Shown: positions 1-55,352 of the stretch, piece by piece
Numbering within the stretch: position 1 is the stretch's first letter
Layout: the number at the start of each line of letters is the position of its first letter
Origin: Myotis daubentonii
Lineage: Eukaryota > Chordata > Mammalia > Chiroptera > Vespertilionidae
Assembly (NCBI RefSeq): GCF_963259705.1
Contig: NC_081840.1
Coordinates: forward strand, 149,083,549-149,147,548
DNA: 64,000 bases
Reading direction: 5' to 3'
Notes under the pieces: generated by a model
Database searches by the model: none
Seen by the model: the letters and a program-made list of their open reading frames with translations, nothing else
What the model was told of the DNA's origin: nothing
Program-made: the position numbers and the translations under genes

Positions 1-11
1 GAATGGGCTGT

Positions 12-234
12 CTTTTTTAAAATTTTATTTATCCTCACCTGAGGATATGTTTATATTGATCTTTTAGAGAGCGAGGAAGGCACAGAGAGAAAGAAACATC
101 TATCGGTTGCCTCCCCTACATGCCTTAATGGGATTGAACCCACAACCTAGGTATGTGCCCTGACTGGGAATTCAACCCACAACCTTTGATGTATCGGATG
201 ACACTTCAACAAAATGAGTATCCAGCCAGAGCCA
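12..234 (-). mobile_element. Ves SINE
   Basis: Reads on the minus strand. It has an A-rich tail complement near 12-30, the TCCTCACCTGAGGATAT tail motif, the GAAACATC block, and tRNA-like A/B box text with CCCTGACTGGGAATTCAACC at 158-177. Confidence 0.75.
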
Positions 235-290
235 AGATAAAACTTCTAAACATGGTCAGCAAAGCCCTGAGTGAGCTTAAGTCCCTAGCC

Positions 291-486
291 CATCCGTGGG
301 CAAACTACGGCCCGTTTGAAATGAATAAAACTAAAAAAAAAAAAGACCATACCCTTCTATGTAATGATGTTTACTTTGAATTTATATTAGTTCACACAAA
401 CACTCCATCCATGCTTTTGTTCCGGCCCTCCGGTCCAGTTTAAGAACCCATTGTGGCCCTCGAGTCAAAAAGTTTGCCCACCCCTG
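291..486. mobile_element. hAT MITE (196 bp) with exact 8-bp TSD
   Basis: Terminal repeats CATCCGTGGGCAAACT and its complement ending GTTTGCCCACCCCTG are flanked by CCCTAGCC at 283-290 and 487-494. A second copy is at 38278-38493. Confidence 0.85.
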
Positions 487-739
487 CCCTAGCCTCACCC
501 TGCTGTGGTTCTCCTCTGGCTTCTAGGGTCTTCTTTCAATCTCTGGTACTTGACTTTCTCCTTCCTATTTAAGGGGAATGTAATTAAACTCTCCCTTTGA
601 TGTTACAAACTTTTTCTTTAATAAAACAATACAAATAAAAGTTTATATGATACATATGTATGAACATATTTGTGTATGCATATATAAAAGCATAATGAAT
701 GAAGTACTCATTAACTCACACATACAGATATCTCTAAAC

Positions 740-2112
740 CAAGCATGTCAAACTCACAGCCCAGGAGCCGCACGCAGCCCACAATGAATATTTTTGCGGC
801 CTAGCCAATATAACGGTATGTGAGAAATGTTTTAATAAAATTTCGTAACTTAAGTTTTATAATATCCTGTTATTCATAATCTATACTAATAAAAGAGAAA
901 AATGGTAATTGGCGTACGACGATACCCTTTTCATTGGCTAATCAGGGCTATATGCAAATTAACTGCCAACTAAGATTGGCAGTTAACTGCCAACTAAGAT
1001 TGGCAGTTAACTGCCAGTTAACTGCCAACAAGATGGCGGTTAATTTGCATATGTAGGCACAATGCAGGGAGGCGAAAGGGAAAGCAGGAAGAAGCCCCCT
1101 GCCACTGACAGTGATCGGAAACCCAGGGGGGAGCTAAGAGCTGGGGGGCAGGGCAAAGGCGGCCCTGGGGCCGCCTTTGCCCTGCCCCCCAGCCATGATC
1201 GGAGAATCAGGTGCCTTTTCCGCCCTGGCCAGTGATAGCAGGAAGTAGGGGTGGAGCCAGCGATGGGAGCTGGGCACGGTCGAAGCTGGCAGTCCCGGGA
1301 GCTAGGGGTCCCTTGCCTGGGCCTAAAGCGAAGCCCACGATCGCGGGGCCGCTGCAGCTGTGGGTCCCCGCTGCCTGGGCCGGACGCCTCAGCCAGAGGC
1401 TTCCTGCAGGGGCAGGGGCGGAGCCCGCGCGATCGCGGCGCCCCCCCGCTGCCACTGCAGGTCCCCGCTGCCCGGGCCAGACGCCTAGGCCAGAGGCGTC
1501 AGGCCTGGGCAAGGGGCCGATCTTGCGATTGGAGGGTGATGGGGGTCAACGCCTGAGGGCTTCCCAGTATGTGAGAGGGGGCAGGCTGGGCTGAGGGACA
1601 CCCCCCCCCCCAAACACACACCCAGTGCACGAATTTTGTGCACCGGGCCCCTAGTTATTAATAACAAACTACAACATTCACTAATGATTGATTACTATAA
1701 TCATGTTTCATTCATTTCCCTTAAGCACCTTATGCGCAGAGGCACCATTTCTCTCCACTAATACTAGCAGCGAATATTTTAGCAGCCGATTGCCACATCA
1801 TTAGTCTTAGACTGACTGGTTTGGTGTGTGCAACAGAAAATATTTTGCTTTCAGAGAACAAGAAAAGTAGGTTTATTTGCGTTACGCTTATTGTGCAGTT
1901 TCTGGTGAGTTAATGTTCAAGAAAATTAATTTTTATTAAAATGTTCTATTATTTTATGTTAATGATTACTCATTTATTTCAGCCCTTTGTATTCAGCATG
2001 GCTCTATCGAAATAAACCTACATTTCTATGAAAATTGAAGCTCTTGTTTTTGCGGGCCACACTTAAACCTTGTTTATTTGGCCCGTGTTAGCCTTTGAGT
2101 TTGACATGCTTG
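740..2112. mobile_element. Non-autonomous hAT transposon interrupted by a Helitron
   Basis: The 16-bp termini CAAGCATGTCAAACTC (740-755) and GAGTTTGACATGCTTG (2097-2112) are perfect inverted repeats, flanked by the 8-bp duplication CTCTAAAC at 732-739 and 2113-2120. Without the Helitron at 880-1654 the element is about 600 bp. No transposase reading frame is seen. Confidence 0.9.
880..1654 (+). mobile_element. HeliBat-type Helitron nested in the hAT element
   Basis: Starts TCTATACTAATAAAAG after host A879. It ends with the GTGCAC hairpin and GGGCCCCTAG, followed by host T1655. The interior is GC-rich. A tandem pair of the motif ACTGCCAACTAAGATTGGC sits at 961-1010. No Rep/helicase is encoded, so it is non-autonomous. 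Confidence 0.88.
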
Positions 2113-2149
2113 CTCTAAACATTATTTTGCTTGTTTTTGTTTTAGCTTT

Positions 2150-2345
2150 ATAAAAATAGTACACTGCATGTATTCTTCAGTGACTTCCTATGTTACATTT
2201 CTGGAGTTCATTCTTTCATCATTTTCACTGCTGTTCAGGAGTCCATTGGAAGGGCATACTTTACTTATTCCTTCCATTATAAATGGACTTTTGGGTTTCC
2301 AATTTTTTGGAAACAGACAGCGCTGCTATGAATGAATATTCATGA
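2150..2345 (-). mobile_element. Old L1 fragment
   Basis: The text resembles the complement of an old L1 3' region (TTTTTGGAAACAGACAGCGC TGCTATGAATG type). Short and diverged, recognised by eye only. Confidence 0.4.
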
Positions 2346-2732
2346 ACACGACCCTGGTGCAGATGTGCAGAGTTTCTCTAAGTGTGTGCCACGGCTTGAA
2401 TGGGTGTAGAGAATGCAGGAAGAGTTGAGCAGTCTTCTTAGCTCTGCAGCAGCCCATAGGAAAAGAGCTCTTTGGCCTGCCTAGGGAGCAGAGTAGTCTC
2501 TTTAGTCCCATGTTCCAAACAAATGTCATCATTTGCTATAAGTGTTAACGTATCTAAATCAGAGGTTCTCCTAAGTCTTCCTATTTAAAGTGTAGTCTAC
2601 TGGCCAGCAACCCTCAAACTTGGTAAAAATGTAGCATCTTAGGCCAGGCTGTACTAGACTTGGTGAATCAGAACCTGCATTTTAATAAGACCCCAGGTGA
2701 CTCATGCACAAAGTTTGAATAATATTCCTCTA

Positions 2733-3239
2733 CTAGTGGCCCGTTGCACAAAGATTCGTGCAATAGGCCTTCCTTCCCCTGGCTGCCGGCACCAGTTTTC
2801 CTCTGGCCTTTGATCCGGCCACAGCAGCAAGGGTTGGCTTCTCCGCTCCAGCTGCTCCCAGCCCCTCCTTTTTTTTCTTCTTTTTTTTTTTTTCCAGCTC
2901 TTTGAGCGGAGGCCAGGGCTGGCTGGAAGCCTGGGTTGCCCCCAGTGACCCAAACTCCCAGCCACTCCTTGAGCGGAGCCCAGGCCCCCAGCCCCTCTTT
3001 GAGCGTAGTCCAGGGCCAGTGGGAAGCTTGGCTTCCTCCGTCACCAGGAGCAACCCAAGACTCCTCCTCGCTCCAGCTCCATGGCTGCCGCCATCTTCAG
3101 TTGTCTTCAGTCTTTGGTCTGCATATGCAAATTAACTGCCATCTTTGATTAATTTGCATAGTCACTCTGATTGGCTGGTGGGTGTGGTGGAGTGACAGTG
3201 TGATGGTTAATTTGTATGTTTCTCTTTTATTATATAGGA
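2733..3239 (-). mobile_element. Helitron 1 of a three-element head-to-tail array
   Basis: Minus-strand element. CTAG plus the hairpin text (GGCCCGTTGCACAAAG) is at 2733, and the complement of a 5' TC end (TTATTATATAGGA) is at 3227-3239. The interior is GC-rich with an A-rich run. Confidence 0.85.
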
Positions 3240-3696
3240 CTAGAGGCCTGGTGCACAAAAATTTGTGCACTCGGGGGGAGAGGGGGTCTCTCAGCCTGGC
3301 CTGTGCCCTCTCACAGTCTGGGACCCCTCAGGGGATGACCACCTGCTGGCTTAGGCCCGCTCCCCGGGGGATTTGGCCTAAGATGGCAATCAGACATCCC
3401 TCTGGCAGCCTGGCAGCCCTCAGGGGTTGTCCACTTGCCAGCGGGGAGCAGGCCTAAACTGCAGTTGGACATCCTTAGCGCTGCTGAGGAGGCAGGAGAG
3501 GCTCCTACCACCACTGCTGTACTGGCAGCCATCAGCCTGGCTTGTGGCTAAGCAGAGCTCCTCCCATGTGAGAGTGCCCTGACCACCAGAGGGCAGCGTC
3601 TGCCCTCTAGTGGTCAGTGTGTGTCATAGTGACCAGTCGTTCCCAGTCATTCTGCTGTTAGGGTCAGTTTGCATATTACCCTTTTACTATATAGGA
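3240..3696 (-). mobile_element. Helitron 2 of the array
   Basis: Begins CTAGAGGCCTGGTGCAC with a perfect hairpin (GTGCACAAAAATTTGTGCAC) and ends TTACTATATAGGA. It abuts its neighbours with no spacer. An inner inverted repeat, CACCAGAGGGCAG / CTGCCCTCTAGTGGTC, lies at 3583-3617. Confidence 0.87.
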
Positions 3697-4383
3697 TAGA
3701 GGCCTGGTGCACGGGTGGGGGGCGGCTGGTTTGCCCTGAAGGGTGTCCCGGATCAGGGTGGGGGTCCCGCTTGGGTGCCTGGCCAGCCTGGATGTGAGGG
3801 GATGATGGCTGTTTGCAGCTGGTCACACCCTCTTCAGGGTGGGGGTCCCCACTGGGGTGCCTGGCCAGTCTGGGTGAGGGGCTGAGGGCCGTTTTCGGGC
3901 TGGCGGGTGACTGAAGCTCCCAACTGCTCCTTTTTTTCTTTTTTTCTTTTTTATTCTGGGATTTATTTACCTTCTATAGCTGTCACTGGAACTGAGAGCC
4001 GGCTTTAGCTCTGAGGCTCGGCTCCAGCTCTGAGACCTCGTCTGCTGAAAGCAGTTATCTGGGTTTGTTTGGCTTCTATAATTGAAACTCTGTTGCAGCT
4101 CCAGCTCTGAGGCCCGGCTGGCTGAAAGCAGGTTTCTGGGGTTTGTTTAGCTTCTATAATTGCAACATTGTTTCTTAGAGTGCAGCTCAGAGGCCGGCAG
4201 CGGCAGGCAGGGGAACCTTGGCTTCCTCCATCACTGGAGCAAGCAAGCCTCCTGTTCGCTTCAGCTGCCTGGCTACTGGCTGCCATCTTGGTTGGCAGTT
4301 AATTTGCATATCACTCTGATTAGCCAATGGGAAGTGTGTCAGAGGTACAGTTAATTACCATGTTTGTCTCTTATTAGATAGGA
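3697..4383 (-). mobile_element. Helitron 3 of the array, fused to the previous one
   Basis: Begins TAGAGGCCTGGTGCAC with the terminal CTAG shortened by one base at the junction, and ends TCTTATTAGATAGGA. The same module and the same shortened junction recur at 54272-55352. Confidence 0.87.
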
Positions 4384-5142
4384 TGTGTGCATGTGTGTGT
4401 CTGTGTGTATACCACATTTTATCTATTCATCTATTGTATGTTTACACATATATACACATAGCGTGTGTGTATATAGATGTATATATAATCACATTTTCTT
4501 TATCTAATTATCCATCAGGAGACACTTAGGTTGTTGTGTTATCTCTCAGTTGGCTGAAGATTATCCTCTAGGTCAAGCAATTTGAGCTGTCAACAAAGGC
4601 CCACTGTGGATCACACGAACCTTATTCTAGAAGTCAAACCTAGTGTTATCATCAGGCCTTTAGTTAGAAATGAGGCATCTGATTAGAAACAGCAAATGAG
4701 AAGTGTTTACACTACACTGATACAGTTGACAGTACAAAAAGATCTGAGCTGGTACTAGGAACATTTGTGGAGTTGATGAGCCACATTACTGCAGAAGCAA
4801 ATACTTCCTTTCATCTTCCTATCTGAGATACTGTTGCATAGTAATTAATAATAGTGATCATTAATTAGTAAAGAAAAACTGTTTTGGATTTACTTTTTTT
4901 AAGAGGATAAGAAATGAATTAGGAAATTTTTTATTAAAGACTATTAAAACATTTGGTGATTACGTTTTTAGGTTTTTTTTTTTTAAAATTTCTTTGAACT
5001 ACCTTATTTTCTAGATGTAGATATACAAGATAAATGCGATGCTACTGAAGTTTCTATAAGAACTTCAGATAAACTGCATTCTTTTAGTATTTTAATATAT
5101 TTCAAGTTTATTGTTGTGGATGAAATAGAGTCTTCTCTTCAG

Positions 5143-49438
<44,296 letters not shown>

Positions 49439-50778
49439 AGTGGAATAAAATGGAATCAGAAGAAAAATTAGATAAAGCCTAATCTGCCAGAGAAGCCCAT
49501 TGGAAATTTGAAATGAAGGCATTTGTTGTTACAAGGCACAATGCATAGCATAGCACCCTGTCTGAGGCAAAAGGTAAAGAGGAAGAAAGAACTTGGCAGA
49601 TTCTCTCAGCCTGAATTAATGGTAATGATGATACTGGTTCACCAGGTATATTTTGAGTTGGTTTCCACACATTTCCACTAGTGCAGCAGTTCAGTGCTCT
49701 GTTCATTGCAAGCCAGCACATTCATTTAGCTAATGGGGATGATAGGTCATAATGTAAAATTAGGTAACTTTTTTTTTTTTTGTAGTTAATATGACATTTC
49801 TGGACTGGAACGCTGATAAGAAATGCCAAAAGGCAGTGGGCACCATGTTATTTATATGAATTTTTAACAAGGAATGATTCGTATTCATTAAATGAATTCA
49901 ATATTTTCCCTGTAAAAACAATAGAGTTTCAGTACATGAACTATAGGAAAAATATATACATAATGTACATAAATGTTACATTTGTAAAGAAAGTGTAAAA
50001 ATGTAACTACAGAATATGAATTGCTACAACTGTGCTGCATTGTTGGATGACAACTCTTTGTCGCAGTTAGAGAATGAGGTTGACTAATGCGTATTATGAA
50101 TTGAGTCCACAGAAGAAACACAAACTCTTTGTAATTCTGTTAAATCTTTTATGTGGATTTATTTATGATCAGCCTACTAATTAAAAATATTTTGCTTGAC
50201 AATGTGGTTTGGTGGGTTTTTTTTGTGAGGGGAGGGAAGTAGATGGGTTTTTAGGTGTTTTGTTTTTACATATAGGATATACTGAGTTCACTACTTGGGG
50301 AAAATGGAATGATAGTGAATCAGTAAGTTTTATTCATTTGTGCACCTTACCAACTACTTTGTTTAGGTTCTGAAAAGGAATGTGACTCTCAAAATACATA
50401 TGGTTATTGATTAAGTATAATCTTAATTTGTCTTTGTCAATTAAACTAGAGGCACTTTTTTCTGCAAATTCACACCAAGAAAATTTTCATAATGTGTGTA
50501 TCCTATTTCATTGACTTTAAGATTACCGTCTTGAATTTTGAGAATCTATCCTACTGAAAAAAGATCATTTACTAATTGCTTACATACTATAAAAACTGTT
50601 AATGCTCCATATTATTTTGTGGGATGACATTTTATTTTGTACACTTGAAAGTCCCATCAATGAACTTTGGAAGAAAAAAAAATGCTGTTGGTGTGTGTGG
50701 TGAATGATTTTTATGGCTTTTGTACTTAATGGATCTCTTTTCTTTGGATGAAAATAAAAAAAAAAAGAAGAAGAAAAG
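49439..50778 (+). other. SEC24B: SEC24B 3' UTR (probable end)
   Basis: Non-coding, AT-rich and free of recognised SINE or Helitron insertions, unlike both flanks. That fits a transcribed UTR under constraint. The end is placed by the poly(A) signal at 50753 followed by an A-rich run. An AATAAA at 49444, six bases after the stop, is probably too early to be the main signal. Confidence 0.6.
50753..50758 (+). terminator. SEC24B: Probable SEC24B poly(A) signal
   Basis: AATAAA preceded by a T/G-rich stretch about 1.3 kb after the stop. The spacing fits the UTR length I recall for the human gene. The A-run that follows weakens the case somewhat, since it may be a simple repeat. Confidence 0.5.
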
Positions 50779-51951
50779 AAAAATACTATCTCCCATTCCC
50801 TCAGGCAACTGAGAGGTTAAATGACTCACCCTAAATGACATTACTAATTAGTGACAGAGCTAAGAGTAAAAGCCAAATGTTCTCCCCACTCACCGCCTAC
50901 TGCCACCCCACTTCTACCTCCACCCAGAACTGTACTTGTTCCTATACCACTCTGCTTCTAGCAAGAGAGAATCTTACTGAACATGAGAAAAAACTATAGC
51001 ACTTTAAGGGCAACTAAATATTATAATTTTATCATGAAAAGTGTAATGTTTCTATTTTAAGAAAGACAAAAAAAATCTTTTGTCTTCAGATATTTTGTTT
51101 GTCATTCAGTAGCTACTTAAAAGCACTTAAAACTTGTCAGATATTGTTTTAGGCATAAGACAGATAAAAATCCCACTTTCTCAGTGCTTACATGCTAGAG
51201 CGAGGGTGGTGAGGACTGGGGAAAATAGTACATTTAGTATGTCAAGTGTGATGAATGCTATGAAGAAAAAGAAAGCTGGGTAGGGGAATCAAGAATACTT
51301 TATTTTATAGTAACCAGAGAAGGTCCTCTGAAAAGGTGGCAGTTGAGCAGAGACTAAAACACGTGGATATCTGGAAGAGGGGCCATCCAAGTACGGGGAT
51401 TTGTGGTAGGTGAATGTGCAAGGTTCCTCTGGCTGCTCTTGTTTTCTCTGTGAAAAAGGCGAAGTTATCCCCTGAGAAATGGTCTCCTAGGAGAGGGAGA
51501 CATTGAACTGACTAGTGGCATGAATTACAATTGTCAAGCAGGGCCTATCTTGGGATATGAGTCATGAACTTAAAAGTGAAGCCAGTTAGCATAGCTGTGC
51601 CTCTTGCCTCCAGCCACATTCAGAGTTGGATGTAAGCAGGGTTGCTACAAAAAACTGAGGAGCAAGGGAATGACTCATTTAAGTGAAAGGGACATAAAAT
51701 AAGTGATGGATAGAGAAAATGGGGTGGGCTTAATAGTTTAGAGGTCCTGTTGAGGTAAAAAAAAAAAAAAAAAAGCTCAGGAACTGGAGCTTAGGATATG
51801 GGGTGCTGGAAATTGAGGTTTACAGGAAATTTAGATATTGGTAATTATGGGATCTAGGGTATGTCTGGGAGTGGGTAGTTGAGGTGCTGTGAAAGATGAC
51901 TGGAGGTGAGGAGGTCACAACTTAGAATAAGGGTTTTAGCTGGGTCATATC
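50779..51951. other. Intergenic segment after SEC24B
   Basis: Old L2/MIR-like text, then unassigned AT-rich sequence with an A run at 51758-51774. No gene seen. Confidence 0.55.
51090..51430. mobile_element. L2/MIR-type relic
   Basis: AAGGTGGCAGTTGAGCAGAG and the CATGCTAGAGCGAGGGTGG region resemble old LINE2/MIR3 text. Boundaries unclear. Confidence 0.45.
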
Positions 51952-53809
51952 ATTTTTTTTTAAGTAGGGCATCATTTGCATTTATTTTTTATTAAATCTT
52001 TATTGTTCAGATTATTACATTTGTTCCTCTCCCCCCCCCCCCCATAACTCCCCTCCTTCCAGTTCCCACCCCACCCTCCACCCTCAGTCCCCACCAACTG
52101 TCCTCATCCATAGGTGCATGATTTTTGTCCAGTCTCTTCCCGCATCTCCCACACCCCTTTCCCCCCCCAAGAATAGTCAGTCCATTCCCTTTCTATGTCC
52201 CTGATTCTATTATAATCAACAGTTCATTCTGTTCATCAGATTATTTATTCACTTGGTTCTTAGATTCACTTGTCGATAGATGCATATTTGTTGTTCATAA
52301 TTTGTATCTATACCTTTTTCTTCTTCTTCCTCTTCTTAAAGGATACCTTTCAGCATTTCATATAATACTGGTTTGGTGGTGATGAACTCCTTTTCCTTAT
52401 CTGTGAAGCTCTTTATCTGACCTTTAATTCTGAATGATAGCTTTGCTGGATAAAGTCACCTTGGTTGTAGGTTCTTGGCATTCATCACTTTGAATATTTC
52501 TTGCCACTCCCTTCTGGCCTGCAAAGTTTCTGTTGAGAAATCAGCTGACTGTCTTATGGGTATTCCCTTGTAGGTAACTGAGTTTCTTTCTCTTGCTGCT
52601 TTTAAGATTCTCTCTTTGTCTTTTGCTCTTGGCATTTTAATTATGATGTGTCTTGGTGTGGTCCTCTTTGGATTCCTTTTGTTTGGGGTTCTCCGCGCTT
52701 CTTGGACCTGTAAGTCCGTTTCTTTCACCAGGTGGGGGAAGTTTTCTGTCATTATTTCTTCAAATAGGTTTTCAATATCTTGCTCTCTCTCATCTTCTGG
52801 CACCCCTATAATTCTGATGTTGGTACGCTTGAAGCTGTCCCAGAGGCTCCTTACACTATCTTCGTATTTTCGGATTCTTTTTCATTTCGCTTTTCCGGTT
52901 GGGTGTTTTTTGCTTCTTCGCATTTCAAATCTTTGCCTTGATTCTTGTGGTCCTCTGGTCTGCTGTTGGGAGTCTGTATAGTATTCTTTATTTCAGTCAG
53001 TGTATGCTTAATTTCTAGTTGGTTCTTTATCACAACATCGAGGGTCTCATTAGATTTCTTGTAGATCTCATTAAGTTTATCGGTGGCTTCTAGACAGTTC
53101 TTGAGAGACCTTAAAAGTGTGGTTCTGAACTCTATATCTTCCATTGACAATTTTGTCCTGTTTCTTTGTCTCCGCATTTTGTTATGCTTTCGTGGTGCAC
53201 CCCTTAGTGGTCTTTGTGCGCAGTCTTGTTGTAGTTAGGCCTTGATTGTTGTAGTTAATACTGGAGGGATTTGACCTCCAGGCCAACTGGCTATGAGAGT
53301 CAGCTGTGTCTGCAGTGGGAAAACTTCTGTCCTCTAGGGAGGTGCTAATCTAGCCTTTGCCTGAGGCTAACCAGCAAATGCCTCTGTGCAGGGCTAGGAC
53401 AGGGCGGGTCCCAGGGGATCAACAGGGCGGGCAAAGCAAGCAGTTATGGCTGCTCTAAGTCCTGTCCCTAGAGGCTTTGCCTCTCAGTGTCCCAGCAACC
53501 GCTGCAAACCTCGGAGAGAAAGCTGCCCTCGTGTTCCGACCGATGCTAGACAGTCCCGCTTCTCCTGTTTGAGCCTGGGTCCCTAGAGACTTGCCCAGAA
53601 CTGGAGCTCAGGGCCTGAGCCTCCCTCCCGATTGAAAACGACAACCGCGCCCTCAGCCACCAGCCTGTTCTGCGCACCTCCGCACCTTTGTATTTTCCGC
53701 ACTGCGCCTCCTCTGAGTCTCAGTATGCTGTTCTCTTTCCTTCTAGTTGAAGAATTTCCCCTCAGCCAGCTTTCCTGTGGTTCTGGGTGATGTCCGTTCC
53801 GTCTTTTTT
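51952..53809 (-). mobile_element. HAL1 (half-L1) retroposon, nearly complete
   Basis: Read on the minus strand: a 5' region of about 630 bp, an L1 ORF1-type coding region (53177 down to 52336), then directly a pyrimidine-rich 3' UTR complement and a short A tail. No ORF2 (endonuclease/RT) lies between. CTGGGTCATATC (51940-51951) and CTGGGTCATTTC (53810-53821) form the probable target duplication, so the missing ORF2 is not due to truncation. Confidence 0.78.
52336..53177 (-). pseudogene. L1 ORF1p-like gene of the HAL1, broken
   Basis: ORF1p is the trimeric nucleic-acid chaperone of L1. The N-terminal part (from 53177) is a coiled-coil-like region (EIYKKSNETLDVVIKNQLEI). After a frame change near 52850 the RRM and C-terminal domain follow (ENLFEEIMTENFPHL, RTTPRHIIIKMPRAKDKERI, ETLQARREW). 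A stop after NLQPR and another frame change separate the last piece ending KGIL. At least two lesions make it non-functional. Confidence 0.85.
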
Positions 53810-54032
53810 CTGGGTCATTTCTTTGACCATTAAAATTGCCAAGAAAAATGACTGGAGATTAGCAGCACTGAGGACCTATGGGGCTGTGTACATGGGCTTA
53901 TGGGGATGGGATATTATGTGGGCCAATGACACGAGCTCAGAACCGGAGGTAGGCAAGGAAAAAAATAGTCTGGATGTGTACAAATGACCAGAGGGATGCC
54001 TGCCTGGGGTCTGATGTCAAACACAGCCACCC

Positions 54033-54238
54033 TAGCCCAGCTGGCATGGCTCAGTGGTTGAGCGTCGACCTATGAACCAGGAGGTCACAGTTCGATTCCG
54101 AGTCAGGGCACATTGCTTGATCCCCAATGTGGAGTATGCAGAAGGCAGCCAATCAGTGATTCTCATCATTGATGTTTCTATCTCTTCCTCTCCCTCTCTG
54201 AAATCAATAAAAATATATTAAAAAGAAAAAAAAGAAAC

Positions 54239-54240
<2 letters not shown>
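54033..54240 (+). mobile_element. Ves SINE whose tail took in the Helitron cluster
   Basis: Head GCCCAGCTGGCATGGCTC, body CATTGATGTTTCTATCTC, A-rich then AT-repeat tail (54236-54271). The target copies ACAGCCACCC stand at 54023-54032 and again at 57330-57339, outside the Helitrons. Confidence 0.85.

Positions 54241-54271
<31 letters not shown>
54238..54271. repeat. (AT)n microsatellite
   Basis: AT dinucleotides with one TG interruption, between the SINE tail and the first Helitron. Confidence 0.9.
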
Positions 54272-54272
<1 letters not shown>

Positions 54273-54366
54273 CCTATCTAATAAAAGAGAAACATGGTAA
54301 TTAGCATAGGACCGCTACCCTTCCCATTGGCTAATCAGGGAGATATGCAAATTAACTGCCAGCCAG

Positions 54367-54805
54367 TGCCCCAACCTGCGGGGCATGCAACGTGGGTGCC
54401 GTGAAGGTGCCTGTAAGGGAATGAGAGGATAGGAGACGCGAAGAAATGGAGGCAAGACAGGAGTCTGATCAAGCCTCAAATTTTTATTTTTACAGCGGCA
54501 GAATATATATTGTTCCAGGGACGGGGGTGGGTAGCAGGGGTGGGTAGCAAAGCTTATAGTAATAGCCTATCAGCAAGTGGCAGCTATTTGCTTGTGGTGT
54601 GTGACAAGTGGTGTGTGACGGTTATTCTTAATTGCTGACCAAACCACAGGACGTACGTGGTTTCTGGTAACTAGGAGTTACTACCAGAAACTTATTGTTC
54701 TTAAGATGGCTTTGCCGTGGTCTCTGGTACCTAGGAGTTACTACCAGAAACTTATTGTTCTTAAGATGGCTTTGACTAGGCCAGTTTCTCCGATAGCTCC
54801 CAACA
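54367..54805 (-). mobile_element. Solo LTR of a betaretrovirus-like (ERVK-type) element
   Basis: 439 bp bounded by TG and CA. On the minus strand it starts TGTTGGGAGC, carries two 60-bp U3 repeats, a TATA-like box, AATAAA and a U5 with GTCTTGCCTCC. AGCCAG (54361-54366) and AGCCAA (54806-54811) are a 6-bp duplication with one change. No internal viral genes remain. Confidence 0.75.
54661..54780 (-). repeat. Two 60-bp direct repeats in the LTR U3
   Basis: 54661-54720 and 54721-54780 differ at only a handful of positions. Each contains GAGTTACTACCAGAAACTT and GTTCTTAAGATGGC. Duplicated U3 blocks are often enhancers in retroviral LTRs. Confidence 0.9.
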
Positions 54806-55352
54806 AGCCAAGATGGCGGCCGGCAGCCAAGGCAGCTGGAAGCTAACATGAGGCTTGCTTGCTTCAGTGACGGAGGAAACCAACGTTCCCCGCCTGCCTT
54901 GCCGGCCTCTGAGCTTGCAGTTTCAAACATTGTAACAAATATAGAAGCTAAACAAAACCCCAGAAACCTGCTTTCAGCGAGCCAGGATCTCAGAGCTGGA
55001 GTTATACATTGTTTCGATTATAGAACCCAAACAAACTAGATACTTGCTTTCAGCAGCAGAGGCCTCGGAGCTGGAGCCAGAGCTAAAGCTGGCCCAGAAT
55101 AAAAAAGAAAAAGAAAAGAAGGAGCAGTTGGGAGCTTCAGTCACCCGTCAGCCTGAAAACAGCCCTCAGCCCCTCACCCAAACTGGCCAGGCACCCCAGT
55201 GGGGACCCCCACCCTGAAGGGTGTGTGCCCAGCTGCAAACAGACATCATCCCCTCATCCAGGCTGGCCAGGCACCCCAGTGGAGACCCCCACCCTGATCC
55301 AGGACACCCTACAGGGCAAACCAGCCAGCCCCACCCATGCACCAGGCCTCTA

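Larger units (their letters stand above)
54272..55352 (+). mobile_element. Helitron A of the cluster, interrupted by an LTR
   Basis: TCCTATCTAATAAAAGAG to TGCACCAGGCCTCTA. Without the LTR it corresponds along its length to the Helitron at 3697-4383 in the opposite direction. Its terminal G is missing where Helitron B starts. Confidence 0.87.

Noticed and set aside
1207..1594. Overlapping open frames on both strands in GC-rich DNA
   Set aside because: Interior of a non-autonomous Helitron. High GC reduces stops and no protein family is recognised.
49444..49449. AATAAA six bases after the SEC24B stop
   Set aside because: Would leave almost no 3' UTR. The following 1.3 kb is free of recent insertions and ends in a better placed signal.
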